Assembly: GCA_030430075.1 (NCBI GenBank)
Contig: JAUIGN010000019.1
Coordinates: forward strand, 1 to 64,000
Source of the DNA: a bacterium
Lineage (GTDB): Bacteria; Planctomycetota; Planctomycetia; Pirellulales; Pirellulaceae
Length of the DNA stretch: 64,000 nt
Reading direction: 5' to 3'
Shown here piece after piece: positions 63,214-64,000 of this stretch. The notes below the pieces were generated by a model that was given only the letters and a program-made list of their open reading frames with translations, was not told the DNA's origin and ran no database searches. Numbering within the stretch: position 1 is the stretch's first letter; the number at the start of each line of letters is the position of its first letter. Position numbers and translations under genes: made by a program.

Positions 63214-64000
63214 GTGACTCGGCATTCTCACCGACTTTGCCGCCAGAGCGGCGCCACGACCCTCATTTCGTCTGTCGTTTGTCTGACCTTGATCGCAGCA
63301 GGGCTGGTTTCAGGCAGTGTCGGCTCGGCGGCCGAAAACAACAACCGGGCGGTCGTCGATCGCGTCGGCGGGGACATTCAGTATCTGGCGTCGGAAGAGC
63401 TGGAGGGGCGTGCGCCGGGAACGGATGGGCTCCAGAAGGCGGCCGAGTACATGCGGGACGCTTTTCAGGAGGCAGGGCTGACGAGCGGCGTCGAGGATGG
63501 CAGCTACTTCCAACCGTTTGAGATTTCGTTAGCGACCAGGCTGGAAAAGGACGACGCGGTTCTCGTGCTGCACGGCCCGCAAGGCGAGTCGATCCCATTG
63601 AAGCTCGGCGCGGACTACCAGGCCTTGGCGATCGGTGGATCCGGAAAGGTCAATGCGGAGATTGTCTTCGCCGGGTACGGCATTTCCGCGCCCGATCTGA
63701 AGTACGACGATTTTGACGGCCTGGACGTCGCCGGCAAAGTGCTGTTGGTGATCCGCCGCGAGCCACAACAGGGGAACCCAAAGAGTGCCTTCGACGGGAA
63801 AAAAACGACCCCACATTCCTACATTCGCACCAAGGTGAAGGCCGCCAAGGGTCAGCAGGCCGCTGCCGTCTTGTTCGTCAACGACCCCTTCACCACCAAG
63901 GGCAAGAAGGACGAACTCGTGCCGGCCACATTCTTTGGTGCAGCGGGGAACGGGCTGCCGTTTGCCCATCTCACGCAGCAGTTGGTCAATCAACTGCTCG
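63214..64000 (+). CDS. Exported M28-family aminopeptidase, 5' part (runs off the window)
   Basis: The frame is open from GTG 63214 to the window edge (262 codons). GGAG lies 6 nt upstream of the GTG. A signal peptide (TLISSVVCLTLIAAGLVSGSVGSAAE) precedes a typical M28 start: DIQYLASEELEGRAPGTDGLQKAAEYM, DAFQEAGL. A PA-like domain follows, with NAEIVFAGYGISAPDLKYDD, LDVAGKVLLVIRREP and AAAVLFVNDP. The zinc-binding residues of the peptidase domain would lie beyond 64000. It should release N-terminal amino acids from peptides in the periplasm. The assignment rests on the N-terminal half only. Confidence 0.85.
   Translation, partial: MTRHSHRLCRQSGATTLISSVVCLTLIAAGLVSGSVGSAAENNNRAVVDRVGGDIQYLASEELEGRAPGTDGLQKAAEYMRDAFQEAGLTSGVEDGSYFQPFEISLATRLEKDDAVLVLHGPQGESIPLKLGADYQALAIGGSGKVNAEIVFAGYGISAPDLKYDDFDGLDVAGKVLLVIRREPQQGNPKSAFDGKKTTPHSYIRTKVKAAKGQQAAAVLFVNDPFTTKGKKDELVPATFFGAAGNGLPFAHLTQQLVNQLL

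Noticed and set aside
1..64000. tRNA, rRNA or other standard RNA genes
   Set aside because: I looked for T-loop and cloverleaf-like text on both strands in the intergenic gaps and found none; a covariance search could still find a divergent one.

Overview
The window is GC-rich, densely coded chromosomal DNA that most resembles a planctomycete (Pirellula/Rhodopirellula-like). The signs are an ECF sigma factor followed by a zinc-finger Ser/Thr kinase, a tricorn-type protease, S46 and M14 exported peptidases, a Pro-rich multi-S1-domain protein, an FtsQ-like POTRA protein, remains of an SdrD_B-type surface protein, and many GTG starts. This assignment rests on gene content and style, not on a search. 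I found no rRNA, tRNA, CRISPR array, phage or transposase gene.

Layout. 1-5.1 kb: S1-domain RNA-binding protein, an unrecognised 191-aa protein and a PYROXD2-like flavoprotein. 5.6-18.97 kb: EamA transporter, a nonsense-mutated SdrD_B remnant, nitrilase-family amidase, SDR, 6-phosphofructokinase, macro-domain protein, exported beta-helix protein, SUMF1-like exported protein, aldo/keto reductase, exported leucine-rich-repeat protein, pyroglutamyl peptidase, a membrane protein and an M50 protease. 19.6-26.4 kb: FAH-family hydrolase, a small unknown, the FtsQ-like protein, and a divergent metal pair (Zn/Cd-type P-ATPase and His-rich ZIP permease). 26.6-33.7 kb: tandem metallo-beta-lactamase protein, mogA overlapping an S46 peptidase, OPT-family transporter. 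34.0-41.3 kb: ECF sigma / Zn-finger kinase / exported coiled-coil protein, then tricorn protease. 41.7-49.9 kb: FtsK, then cimA and valS behind an attenuator. 50.1-64 kb: M14 carboxypeptidase, truB, hemL, tsaB, two tandem metallophosphoesterase paralogues, yidC, mnmE and the start of an M28 peptidase.

The strongest regulatory find is upstream of citramalate synthase: a sigma70-like promoter, a 43-codon leader peptide rich in Ile and Val codons, an antiterminator arm inside its last codons, and an intrinsic terminator. This is a complete transcription attenuator for isoleucine synthesis. The next gene is valyl-tRNA synthetase, which may be read through from the same promoter.

The intergenic spaces carry at least three dispersed repeat families: (i) a nearly invariant 49-bp core followed by degenerate tandem units, at four sites, with a related core-less array at a fifth; (ii) a 17-bp palindrome GTCATGC-NNN-GCATGAC with a conserved CCGCAGG/CCGTAGG-like shoulder, at six sites; (iii) paired inverted modules of about 70 bp containing an ACCGGG(G)CTAACGCCC-like motif. 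They occur only between genes here, and none resembles an insertion sequence. Exported and cytosolic peptidases (S46, tricorn, M14, M28, Pcp) together with an OPT transporter suggest a peptide-scavenging lifestyle.
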